NCBI GenBank assembly: GCA_039815505.1
Contig: JBCBZE010000180.1
Location: 1 to 7,153, forward strand
Length of the DNA: 7,153 bases
Direction of reading: 5' to 3'
DNA from: CANLWN01 sp039815505
Lineage (GTDB): Bacteria > Bacteroidota > Bacteroidia > Flavobacteriales > Flavobacteriaceae
A program made the position numbers and the translations under genes. How positions within the stretch are numbered: the first letter of the stretch is position 1; every line of letters begins with the position of its first letter. The notes beneath the pieces were generated by a model. That model was not told where the DNA came from. It made no database searches and saw only the letters and a program-made list of their open reading frames with translations. Positions 1 to 5,811 of this stretch are shown here, piece after piece.

Positions 1-119
1 AAAATAGTGGTGAATTTTTTTAAGTTTTGTTTTATAAAATCAAAATAAACGGTAATGATATCTCCAAAACCGCGATCTATTTTAAGTTCTATGTACTTGT
101 TGGGTTGGTTGTTTTGCAT
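1..119 (-). CDS. N-terminus of an unnamed probable membrane-cluster protein (runs off left edge)
   Basis: A minus-strand reading frame opens with ATG at 119-117 and stays open for 39 codons to the window edge. The peptide begins MQNNQPNKYIELKIDRGFGD and continues with ITVYFDFIKQNLKKFTTI. A conserved-looking 'polar start, then RGFGD-I-I, then a helix before the first membrane span' layout resembles flavobacterial proteins encoded beside SpoIIM/RDD genes, but no function can be named from 39 residues. The first 38 bp overlap the end of the SpoIIM-like gene in another frame, so the two are probably translated from one mRNA with coupled initiation. No Shine-Dalgarno sequence is visible before the ATG. 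It is too short within the window to be found by length-based ORF calling. The evidence for coding is the open frame, the plausible composition and the tight operon geometry. Confidence 0.72.
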   Translation of the reverse strand, partial: MQNNQPNKYIELKIDRGFGDIITVYFDFIKQNLKKFTTI

Positions 120-1068
120 CTATTCTGTTTAACATGATGGGATATATGATGTAATAAAAAATAATCAATAAAAAAGAGGTACCTATAATTAGGAAGGCCA
201 GCCAAACGGGCATATCGGAATATCGTGTGATAAAACCTTCTATAAACCCAGCGATAACAAAGAAAGGCAAAGTGCTTATGACCACTTTTAACCCGTCCTT
301 GGCCCCTTTCATGAAGGAAACCCTTCTGGAATAGGTTTTGGGAAATAATATGCTGTTTCCCATGATAAGTCCTGCACAACCGGCGATGATGATTACTGAA
401 ATTTCTATGGTACCATGCAACCAAATTTGTTTATTGGCTTCAAAGAACACCCCTTTGGTATAAAAAAAAGTGATAAAAGCCCCTAGCATGACCCCATTGC
501 TGAAAAGGATATAGGCCGTGCCCAAGCTTGCCATTACCCCAAAGGCAAACGCTAGAAAGGCCACTCTAATGTTGTTTATGGTGATTCCCAAAAAAGTACC
601 TATTTCACTGCCGCTCTTATAGATGGCCGTAGGGTTACCTTCCGCAATGTTATTAAGTGTTAGGTTTACATAGGCATCCCCGAGTATTAAACGTACAAAA
701 CTGGCATCGTTCAAAGCGGAAATACTTCCGATCGCCGTTGCAACGGCAAAAATGAGAAAAGCAATACCCAAGGTACCGTGGTATTGTCTAAAGAACAGTG
801 GAAATTCCGTTAGCCAAAAGTCAAGAATACGATTGCGGCTTTCTTTCTTGTTCTTGTAAATTTTTTGATGCGCTTGGGAAGCCAAAGAGTTCAAATACAA
901 TAAAGTCTTGCTTTCGGCGTAATAGGTTTGCGCATAGGCCAAATCATTTGTTAGCTGAATATATCCATTGGCAAGCTCATCTGGTTTAATGGAGGCGTTA
1001 AAGTTGATAGCCTTTTCAAATGCTATCCATTTTTCCTTATTTTGCTTTACGAAAGCAGCCTCGCGCAT
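82..1068 (-). CDS. SpoIIM/DUF95 family integral membrane protein
   Basis: This 328-residue protein belongs to the stage II sporulation protein M (DUF95) family, which is widespread in non-sporulating bacteria and has no settled function there. The first ~95 residues are a soluble, charged helical domain. After that come about six hydrophobic spans, near residues 99-119, 167-188, 190-205, 220-242, 262-280 and 287-312. Family-like features are the NNIRVAF segment (165-171), the LHGTIEIS stretch (217-224) at the start of a span, and the AGFIEGF segment (273-279). Length is normal for the family. It stands divergent from an RDD-domain gene 35 bp away, and its 3' end overlaps the next minus-strand gene by 38 bp. 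In Bacteroidota such genes often sit with RDD, MoxR and DUF58 genes, suggesting a shared membrane role. This is not a sign of sporulation. ATG at 1068 fits the intergenic spacing, though no Shine-Dalgarno is visible. Confidence 0.9.
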   Translation of the reverse strand: MREAAFVKQNKEKWIAFEKAINFNASIKPDELANGYIQLTNDLAYAQTYYAESKTLLYLNSLASQAHQKIYKNKKESRNRILDFWLTEFPLFFRQYHGTLGIAFLIFAVATAIGSISALNDASFVRLILGDAYVNLTLNNIAEGNPTAIYKSGSEIGTFLGITINNIRVAFLAFAFGVMASLGTAYILFSNGVMLGAFITFFYTKGVFFEANKQIWLHGTIEISVIIIAGCAGLIMGNSILFPKTYSRRVSFMKGAKDGLKVVISTLPFFVIAGFIEGFITRYSDMPVWLAFLIIGTSFLLIIFYYIIYPIMLNRIDAKQPTQQVHRT

Positions 1069-1081
1069 AGGTAGTTTACTT

Positions 1082-1111
1082 AAAAGTTAAAAATAACATT
1101 AATATGTCCAA
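1082..1111 (-). promoter_or_regulatory. Possible Bacteroidota-type promoter for the SpoIIM-like gene
   Basis: On the minus strand, TTG (1111-1109) is followed after 19 bp by TAACTTTT (1089-1082). This is close to the Bacteroidota pattern TTTG/TTG, 17-23 bp, TAnnTTTG, with the last G replaced by T. Transcription would start about 10 bp before the SpoIIM ATG. The spacer contains the start codon of the divergent RDD gene, so the two genes would interfere at initiation. Short AT-rich matches arise by chance, so this is only a candidate. Confidence 0.3.
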
Positions 1112-1829
1112 CCTTCAAATCAATACAACGCAAAATGTCAACTTAGATTATAAAATTGTTAGTATTGGTGAGCGCATCGTTGCTTTTTTTATTGATGGGT
1201 TTATCCTTTATCTCTATGCGGTACTGGTAAACGTGGTCGGTGATGCCATAGGATATATATATGAGGACGGATGGACCCAAAGAGGGCTGGTGGCCCTCAT
1301 ATTTTTACCTGCCATGTTCTACAGCTTATGGATGCATAGTCTTTTTAACGGACGTACGGTGGGGAAAATGTTGTTGAAAATGCGCGTTGTACGGGTAGAC
1401 GGAACACCGGTGCATTGGTCCAACTATTTGGTGAGATGGTTATTGCGATTGGTGGATATTTGGATTTTTACCGGTGCGGTAGGTTTACTCACCATTCTTT
1501 TTTCTGAAAAACGACAACGATTGGGAGATGCCGCTGCCGGTACAGTGGTCATCAGTACCAAAAATAACACGAAAATATCCCACACTATTCTGGAAGAGGT
1601 AACTGGGAACTATGAACCCAAATTTACCAATGTAACCCTTCTTACGGACAAAGACGTACGCCTGATCAAGGATACCTATCTCATAGCCCAACGAAGCGAT
1701 GACTATAAAACCATGAAAGCACTTAGAAGTAGGGTGGAGGAGATTTTGGGTACCCAATCCGAGCTCTATGATAAGCAGTATTTGGACACTGTTCTAAAAG
1801 ATTACAATTTCTACACCCAACAAATTTAG
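1104..1829 (+). CDS. RDD-domain integral membrane protein with C-terminal cytosolic extension
   Basis: The 241-residue product has the features that name the RDD family: ERIVAFFIDGF (residues 23-33) with Arg and Asp in the first membrane span, NGRTVGKMLLKMRVV (82-96) after the second, and RLVDIW (115-120) in the third. A closing QRLGDAAAGTVV (138-149) follows. The domain occupies roughly residues 15-150. The remaining ~90 residues are charged and look soluble, with no recognisable domain; similar tails occur in other Bacteroidota RDD proteins. Some RDD proteins have been reported as Na+/H+ or K+ related transporters, but most are uncharacterised, so no substrate is assigned. The gene is divergent from the SpoIIM-like gene and is followed after 4 bp by the TRIC channel gene, which suggests co-transcription with the latter. 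The ATG at 1104 leaves a natural Ser-Asn N-terminus; no Shine-Dalgarno is visible. Confidence 0.93.
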   Translation: MSNLQINTTQNVNLDYKIVSIGERIVAFFIDGFILYLYAVLVNVVGDAIGYIYEDGWTQRGLVALIFLPAMFYSLWMHSLFNGRTVGKMLLKMRVVRVDGTPVHWSNYLVRWLLRLVDIWIFTGAVGLLTILFSEKRQRLGDAAAGTVVISTKNNTKISHTILEEVTGNYEPKFTNVTLLTDKDVRLIKDTYLIAQRSDDYKTMKALRSRVEEILGTQSELYDKQYLDTVLKDYNFYTQQI

Positions 1830-1833
1830 GCTT

Positions 1834-2448
1834 ATGTTCTACTTTACCATTGATATTTTGGGCACTATTGCCTTTGCTATTTCAGGGGTTTTGGTGGCCA
1901 TTAGAAAAAAGCTAGATCTCTTTGGTGTATTCATAGTGGCTTTTGTCACGGCGGTAGGGGGCGGAACCTTGCGTGATATTCTTATTGGACATACACCTGT
2001 GGTTTGGCTGCGGGAATCGGTTTATATCTCTACCATCATTGGCACGGTGGTGCTTGCCGTTATTTTTAGGAACAGATTAAAATACGTTAGCACATCCTTG
2101 TTCTTATTTGATACTATAGGAATAGGGCTCTATACCATGGTGGGTATAGAAAAAGGTCTTTCCACGGGGCTTTTGCCCATAATGTGCATTGCTTTGGGGA
2201 CGATCACCGCCAGCTTTGGGGGCGTGATCCGTGATATATTGTGCAATGAGATTCCCGTTATTTTTAGAAAAGAGATTTATGCCACGGCCTGTATTTTGGG
2301 AGGTATTGGTTATTTTCTATTGAACAAACTTCCTTTGGCGGATACCTATGCCTATCTGGCGGGCATTGTTATTGTTATCGCCATACGTTTGCTGGCCGTA
2401 CGTTTTAAGATTGCTCTCCCCAGTATTTACGGTTCTGCCAAGCGGTAG
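1834..2448 (+). CDS. TRIC/UPF0126 family cation channel
   Basis: This 204-residue membrane protein is the prokaryotic trimeric intracellular cation channel type (formerly UPF0126; YadS/YicG-like). The family is built of two homologous three-helix halves plus a seventh helix. The duplication is visible here: GGGTLRDIL at residues 42-50 in the first half and GGVIRDIL at 129-136 in the second, each with the conserved glycine kink and the Arg-Asp pair. Hydrophobic spans lie near 5-23, 30-45, 62-78, 88-105, 113-128, 148-164 and 172-190. Structures of bacterial members form trimers with a pore in each subunit and conduct monovalent cations; selectivity here is unknown. It starts 4 bp after the RDD stop codon, so the two are probably co-transcribed. 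The ATG at 1834 is the only reasonable start. Its stop codon lies inside a potential hairpin. Confidence 0.92.
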   Translation: MFYFTIDILGTIAFAISGVLVAIRKKLDLFGVFIVAFVTAVGGGTLRDILIGHTPVVWLRESVYISTIIGTVVLAVIFRNRLKYVSTSLFLFDTIGIGLYTMVGIEKGLSTGLLPIMCIALGTITASFGGVIRDILCNEIPVIFRKEIYATACILGGIGYFLLNKLPLADTYAYLAGIVIVIAIRLLAVRFKIALPSIYGSAKR

Positions 2449-2463
2449 AACGCGCTGCCGTTT
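2432..2463 (+). terminator. Possible terminator hairpin between convergent genes
   Basis: GTTCTGCC (2432-2439) and GGTAGAAC (2444-2451) can form an 8-bp stem with one G-U pair and a 4-nt loop, spanning the TAG stop of the TRIC gene. A competing stem, CGGTAG (2443-2448) with CTGCCG (2455-2460), ends just before TTT (2461-2463). The U tract is only three residues long, so intrinsic termination would be weak. On the minus strand both stems carry an A-C mismatch, so the structure favours plus-strand transcripts. Confidence 0.3.
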
Positions 2464-3181
2464 ACTGAACGACCTCCGCCTTAAAAATATAAATGTTCTG
2501 TTCTGGCCAGTCGCCATCACCAACGGGTTGTTCGCTTATTTTATCCACAACGTCCATTCCTTTTATTACCCTTCCAAATGGGGTGTAACCACCGTCTAAA
2601 TGGTACGAACCCGGTTTGGTCACTACAATAAAGAACTCAAATGGGGAAGCCAGTTTATGCGGGTTGTCGTTTTCGCTACTGGGCATGGAAATAACGCCCC
2701 GGTGATGCTTATGTCCCTTACGGGTATCCGGAGGTAATAAGTACCTTCCGATATCCCTACGTTTTCTCGCGGTTTCCCTATTGTCCGCGTTCCCTCCTTG
2801 GATAATAAAATTTTTGACGACCCTATGAAAATAGGTGTTGTCAAAATATCCTTTTCTGGTCAGGTAGATAAAATTGGCTTTATGATATGGAACGTTGTCA
2901 TATAGCTCTACGGTAAATTCGCCAAGGCTCGTAGTGAGCTTTACTCTATTTTCTTTCAAGGTTTTGTTGTACTCAAAAAAGAAATCGATGGCATTTTCTT
3001 CCGTAAGCAGAAATTCTTCCGCCTCTTTTTCCTTTTTGGATGGGACAAGGCTATCCGTGACTACCGTATCTTTTTCTATTTTCTTCTGTTTGGGGGCCGA
3101 TTTCTTTTGGGGAGCGTCTTTGCAGGCAGCTAAAAAAAATAATAGTATTATTGTACAGTAACCGAAGGTCTTGCGATCCAT
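2462..3181 (-). CDS. Cyclophilin-type peptidyl-prolyl cis-trans isomerase, lipoprotein
   Basis: The 239-residue product should catalyse cis-trans isomerisation of peptidyl-proline bonds, acting as a folding helper outside the cytoplasm. Residues 1-19 form a signal peptide ending in the lipobox LAAC, so Cys20 is the expected lipidated N-terminus. Residues 21-75 are a Lys/Glu/Pro-rich, poorly ordered linker. The cyclophilin domain runs from about 79 to 238. The core FHRVVKNFIIQGG (118-130) supplies the Arg120, Phe125 and Gln128 equivalents of human CypA Arg55, Phe60 and Gln63. FEFFIVV (181-187) and the FGRVIKGMDVVDKI segment (202-215) match later conserved blocks. The CypA Trp121 position appears not to be Trp, as in many bacterial members. 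Lys-Asp after the lipid Cys faintly resembles the Capnocytophaga surface-export signal, which is weak evidence for surface exposure. The gene is convergent with the TRIC gene, 13 bp away, and its ATG overlaps that of the Nudix gene. Confidence 0.93.
   Translation of the reverse strand: MDRKTFGYCTIILLFFLAACKDAPQKKSAPKQKKIEKDTVVTDSLVPSKKEKEAEEFLLTEENAIDFFFEYNKTLKENRVKLTTSLGEFTVELYDNVPYHKANFIYLTRKGYFDNTYFHRVVKNFIIQGGNADNRETARKRRDIGRYLLPPDTRKGHKHHRGVISMPSSENDNPHKLASPFEFFIVVTKPGSYHLDGGYTPFGRVIKGMDVVDKISEQPVGDGDWPEQNIYIFKAEVVQ
3119..3153 (+). promoter_or_regulatory. Possible promoter of the Nudix gene inside the cyclophilin gene
   Basis: TTTG (3119-3122), then 23 bp, then TATTATTG (3146-3153) match the Bacteroidota TTTG/TAnnTTTG pattern at 7 of 8 positions in the -7 element. 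The element lies about 26 bp before the Nudix ATG, inside the signal-peptide codons of the opposing cyclophilin gene. Because the two genes overlap at their start codons, any Nudix promoter has to lie in this coding region. A chance match in AT-rich sequence is possible. Confidence 0.27.
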
Positions 3182-3824
3182 GAAATTTGATGATTTTTCT
3201 AAACAGGTATCAAAAATAAAAAATCTTACGCTCCCGGGAGCGTCTTCGCATTATAAAATGGCACCAGTGGAGCGGGTCCAGGAGTTAAAAGCGATCAAAG
3301 CCAGAAAAACAACACCCAAGAAAGCGGGAGTAATGGCTTTGTTTTATTCAGATGTGGATGATTATACCCGCTTATTATTGATCCTTAGAAAGACCTACCA
3401 AGGAGTACATTCCAATCAAATTGGTTTTCCCGGTGGAAAAGTGGAGCGGTCCGATGCCGATTTGTTGGCCACGGCACTTCGTGAAACCGAAGAGGAAGTG
3501 GGTGCCAACCCTATTCATATACATGTGGTTAGATCCCTTACACGGATTTATATACCGCCAAGTAATTTTGAGGTACAACCTTATATAGGTCTGTATGATA
3601 AAAAAGCACCTTTTAAAATACAGGAGACCGAAGTAGAAGCATTGGTAGAGGTTCCCTTAACGGATTTTATGGACGATTCTAAGGTGGTTAACCAAAGATT
3701 AACAACCTCCTACAGTAAACAACAAATTGCCGTACCTGCCTATAAATTAAATGGTTATACCGTTTGGGGTGCTACTGCTATGATGCTAAGTGAAATCAAA
3801 GAACTATTTAAACAGGTGCTATAA
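3180..3824 (+). CDS. Nudix hydrolase, CoA pyrophosphatase-like
   Basis: Predicted to cleave the pyrophosphate bond of CoA or its derivatives, giving a 4'-phosphopantetheine product and 3',5'-ADP. The UPF0035/CoA-specific signature that precedes the Nudix box is present: LILRKTYQGVHSNQIGFPGG (residues 67-86 from the ATG). The Nudix box follows: GGKVERSDADL (85-95), then ALRETEEEVGA (99-109), with Glu residues for metal binding and the extra residue typical of this subfamily. The IPPSNFEVQPYIG stretch (125-137) also fits flavobacterial members. I chose ATG at 3180 (214 residues) rather than in-frame TTG at 3171: GAAGG at 3164-3168 lies 11 nt before the ATG but only 2 nt before the TTG. The ATG shares CATG with the opposing cyclophilin start. 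A PlsC-like acyltransferase gene starts 37 bp after the stop. Substrate specificity is inferred from family, not proven. Confidence 0.9.
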   Translation: MKFDDFSKQVSKIKNLTLPGASSHYKMAPVERVQELKAIKARKTTPKKAGVMALFYSDVDDYTRLLLILRKTYQGVHSNQIGFPGGKVERSDADLLATALRETEEEVGANPIHIHVVRSLTRIYIPPSNFEVQPYIGLYDKKAPFKIQETEVEALVEVPLTDFMDDSKVVNQRLTTSYSKQQIAVPAYKLNGYTVWGATAMMLSEIKELFKQVL

Positions 3825-3836
3825 GCGTCATTTTCG

Positions 3837-3844
3837 TATTTTAG
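3837..3844 (+). promoter_or_regulatory. Possible -7 element before the acyltransferase gene
   Basis: TATTTTAG in the 37-bp gap between the Nudix stop and the acyltransferase ATG matches TAnnTTTG at 7 of 8 positions and lies 17 bp before the start codon, a common placement in Flavobacteriaceae. No convincing TTG element is found at the proper distance upstream, so the acyltransferase may instead rely on read-through from the Nudix gene. Confidence 0.25.
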
Positions 3845-3861
3845 CACCCTTACGAACAACT

Positions 3862-4665
3862 ATGGGCTTATTTAAAGAGAATCCTTTTGGGCACATCCTT
3901 TTTCTTAAAAAATGGCTCATACGAATTATGGGTATCATAACCCATCAACGCTATAAGGGATTCAACAAGTTGGAAATCGAGGGTTCGGATGTCATACGAA
4001 ATCTGCCGGATACCAATGTACTGTTCGTAAGCAATCATCAGACGTATTTTGCGGACGTAGTGGCCATGTTCCATGTGTTCAACGCAAGCCTAAGCGGTAG
4101 GGACGATAATATAAAGAATGTTGGTTATTTATGGAGTCCCAAACTGAATATGTATTATGTGGCGGCAGCGGAAACCATGAAAAAGAGTTTATTGACCAAA
4201 ATTTTGGCCTATGCCGGTTCCATTAGTATTGAACGCACGTGGCGCGCCGATGGGCAAGATGTGAACAGGCAGGTTAAAATGAGCGATATATCCAATATAG
4301 GTACCGCTCTCAAGGACGGTTGGGTCGTCACTTTCCCCCAAGGTACCACAAAACCGTGGAAACCCTTACGAAAGGGAACGGCACATATTATAAAAAAATA
4401 TAACCCGGTCGTTGTTCCCGTTGTGATAGATGGTTTTCGTCGTTCCTTTGACAAAAAAGGATTACGTATCAAGAAGAAGGGTATTTTACAATCCATGGTC
4501 ATCAAGCAACCTTTGGATATAGATTATGAAAACGAATCTATCGATTCCATTATCGAAAAGCTGGAGTATGCCATAGAACAGCACCCGTCTTTCCTAAAAG
4601 TAATTCCCCAAGAAGAACTACTGGCCTATGAAGAAGAGAACAAGCAGCGCAAATGGCGAAGGTAG
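3862..4665 (+). CDS. PlsC-like 1-acyl-glycerol-3-phosphate acyltransferase family protein
   Basis: A 267-residue member of the lysophosphatidic acid acyltransferase superfamily, which transfers acyl groups to lysophospholipid-type acceptors at the inner membrane. All four blocks are recognisable. Block I is SNHQTYFAD (57-65), block II GSISIER (119-125), block III FPQGTTK (158-164) and block IV VVPVVIDG (184-191). Two deviate: the His-Asp spacing is HX5D (His59, Asp65) instead of HX4D, and the usual FPEGTR has Gln for Glu and Thr for Arg. The surrounding residues look well conserved, so a distinct subfamily is likelier than a dead enzyme. I prefer ATG at 3862 over the in-frame ATG at 3790, because the latter adds a 24-residue Arg/Lys-rich leader overlapping the Nudix gene. 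One hydrophobic stretch (about 11-26) may anchor the protein. Substrate is unknown. The gene is convergent with the next gene, with stops 2 bp apart. Confidence 0.87.
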   Translation: MGLFKENPFGHILFLKKWLIRIMGIITHQRYKGFNKLEIEGSDVIRNLPDTNVLFVSNHQTYFADVVAMFHVFNASLSGRDDNIKNVGYLWSPKLNMYYVAAAETMKKSLLTKILAYAGSISIERTWRADGQDVNRQVKMSDISNIGTALKDGWVVTFPQGTTKPWKPLRKGTAHIIKKYNPVVVPVVIDGFRRSFDKKGLRIKKKGILQSMVIKQPLDIDYENESIDSIIEKLEYAIEQHPSFLKVIPQEELLAYEEENKQRKWRR

Positions 4666-4667
4666 GG

Positions 4668-5309
4668 TTATACCTCCAGTCGTTTTAATTCGTTGTAGTT
4701 TGCCCTGAGTTTTTTTAATAGAATCCCGTAAAGTAATTTGTAAAACAGCCAAATAAGCGCCAAAAGAATGGCTATGGTCACTACCGAGATTCCTATGATC
4801 ATCACCCAAAATGTGGTTTCGTTTCCGGCATTGGAGGCGGCATCGTATAATTTTTTGCCATCTTCACCATAATTGAACACCCCATATACACTAATGATAA
4901 ACGAGACGGTAAAAACCATAATATTAAACCATACATATTGGGTAACCGTACGTTTTACGTTTAGAATGGTCTTCATCAACTTTCTAGAGGAATCGGTGAA
5001 CGATATCTTTTTGTAATTGACATAAAACTTATAAATAAAGAACAGTAAAACTAGATAGTTGACCACGGTCAATACCATGTTCAGTTCGTAAATATGAATG
5101 GTCTTCATGGTACTGAGGGATTCCTTATCCGTAAATACGATATTGATCACCGCCCAAAAAACAAACTCTATGATACTGATATAAAAAATCCATTTCACGA
5201 TAGAGGAGGATTTTTTCCAAATCATTTTATAGATTTCATCATAGGATAATTTTGGATGTCTATTATCCTTTTTTTGCCAGTCTTTTTTCAACAATTCCAA
5301 TTCGTCCAT
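4668..5309 (-). CDS. Four-helix membrane protein of unknown function, downstream of ECF sigma factor
   Basis: I do not recognise a named family. The 213-residue product starts with a charged cytosolic segment (MDELELLKKDWQKK, then YDEIYKMIWKK), followed by hydrophobic spans near residues 38-59, 72-93, 124-143 and 168-192, and a basic C-terminal tail. There is no signal peptide, enzyme motif or zinc-binding anti-sigma motif. It begins right after an ECF sigma gene on the same strand, so both are probably made from one transcript. That position is where anti-sigma factors often lie, making a regulatory role plausible but unproven. Two adjacent ATGs are possible (5312 and 5309). AAGGA at 5318-5314, overlapping the sigma stop codon, is 4 nt from the first and 7 nt from the second, so I chose the second. 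Similar flavobacterial proteins are often left as hypothetical. Confidence 0.85.
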   Translation of the reverse strand: MDELELLKKDWQKKDNRHPKLSYDEIYKMIWKKSSSIVKWIFYISIIEFVFWAVINIVFTDKESLSTMKTIHIYELNMVLTVVNYLVLLFFIYKFYVNYKKISFTDSSRKLMKTILNVKRTVTQYVWFNIMVFTVSFIISVYGVFNYGEDGKKLYDAASNAGNETTFWVMIIGISVVTIAILLALIWLFYKLLYGILLKKLRANYNELKRLEV

Positions 5310-5313
5310 CATA

Positions 5314-5318
5314 TCCTT
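5314..5318 (-). promoter_or_regulatory. Ribosome binding site overlapping the sigma factor stop codon
   Basis: On the minus strand the sigma stop TAA runs directly into GGA, giving TAAGGA, a good anti-16S match in a window where such sites are scarce. It sits at a usual distance from the ATG at 5309, 7 nt from the last A of the motif, and indicates translational coupling of the membrane protein to the sigma factor. Confidence 0.55.
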
Positions 5319-5811
5319 AAGGATTAAGTATGGTTCTTAATTTAGTCTTTATACGATTCATCTTCACTCGGGCATTTACTTCTGTAATACCTAAAGTTTC
5401 AGAGATCTCACTATAATCTTTATCCTCCAAGTACAAGAAAACCAACGCTTTATCTATATCTCCCAGCTGCTTTACCGCCTTGTACATAAGGGTTAGCTGT
5501 TGTTCCTGGGTTTCATCGTATTCGTCCGATTTTATCTTATATATGACAGAATCATAATCTTGCGTCCTAATACGTTTTTTTGATTTTCTATATAGCGTGA
5601 TCGCGGTATTTAATGCAACTCGATACATCCAAGTACTGAATTTTGCCTCTCCCCTGAATTTGGGATAGGCCTTCCATAGCTGTATGGTTATTTCCTGAAA
5701 TAGATCTTTGTGGGAATCACGGTCATTGGTATATAAACTACAAACTTTGTGAACAATATTCTGATTGTTCTCGAGTTCCGTCACAAAACGATGTTCTAGT
5801 TCTTTGTTCAA
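5317..5811 (-). CDS. ECF-type RNA polymerase sigma-70 factor
   Basis: A compact 164-residue sigma factor containing only regions 2 and 4, as in extracytoplasmic-function sigmas. Region 2 spans about residues 15-80, with the core-binding and -10 recognition segment DLFQEITIQLWKAYPKFRG (36-54) and FSTWMYRVALNTA (58-70). Region 4 spans about 107-160, with the helix-turn-helix YSEISETLGITEVNARVKMN (133-152) that would read the -35 element. A variable acidic linker (about 83-105) joins them. It should redirect RNA polymerase to a small stress or envelope regulon. No upstream ATG exists in this frame: the in-frame stop is at 5838-5836 and the first internal Met is at residue 62, inside region 2. 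The start is therefore best placed at TTG 5811-5809, and no Shine-Dalgarno is visible. A membrane protein gene follows closely and may regulate it. Confidence 0.92.
   Translation of the reverse strand: MNKELEHRFVTELENNQNIVHKVCSLYTNDRDSHKDLFQEITIQLWKAYPKFRGEAKFSTWMYRVALNTAITLYRKSKKRIRTQDYDSVIYKIKSDEYDETQEQQLTLMYKAVKQLGDIDKALVFLYLEDKDYSEISETLGITEVNARVKMNRIKTKLRTILNP

Noticed and set aside
3171..3179. TTG at 3171 as start of the Nudix gene
   Set aside because: It adds only three residues, lies 2 nt after the GAAGG motif, and a normal ATG follows at 3180.
3790..3861. 24-residue N-terminal extension of the acyltransferase from ATG 3790
   Set aside because: It overlaps the Nudix gene, is basic and unlike the family, and a better ATG at 3862 follows a -7-like element.
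4209..4505. 98-codon minus-strand frame inside the acyltransferase
   Set aside because: It is antisense to conserved blocks II-IV and has no family resemblance or ribosome binding site.
4658..4677. Hairpin between the convergent acyltransferase and membrane protein stops (AGGTA/TACCT)
   Set aside because: Only 5 bp of stem with no U tract in either direction; not enough to call a terminator for this 2-bp gap.
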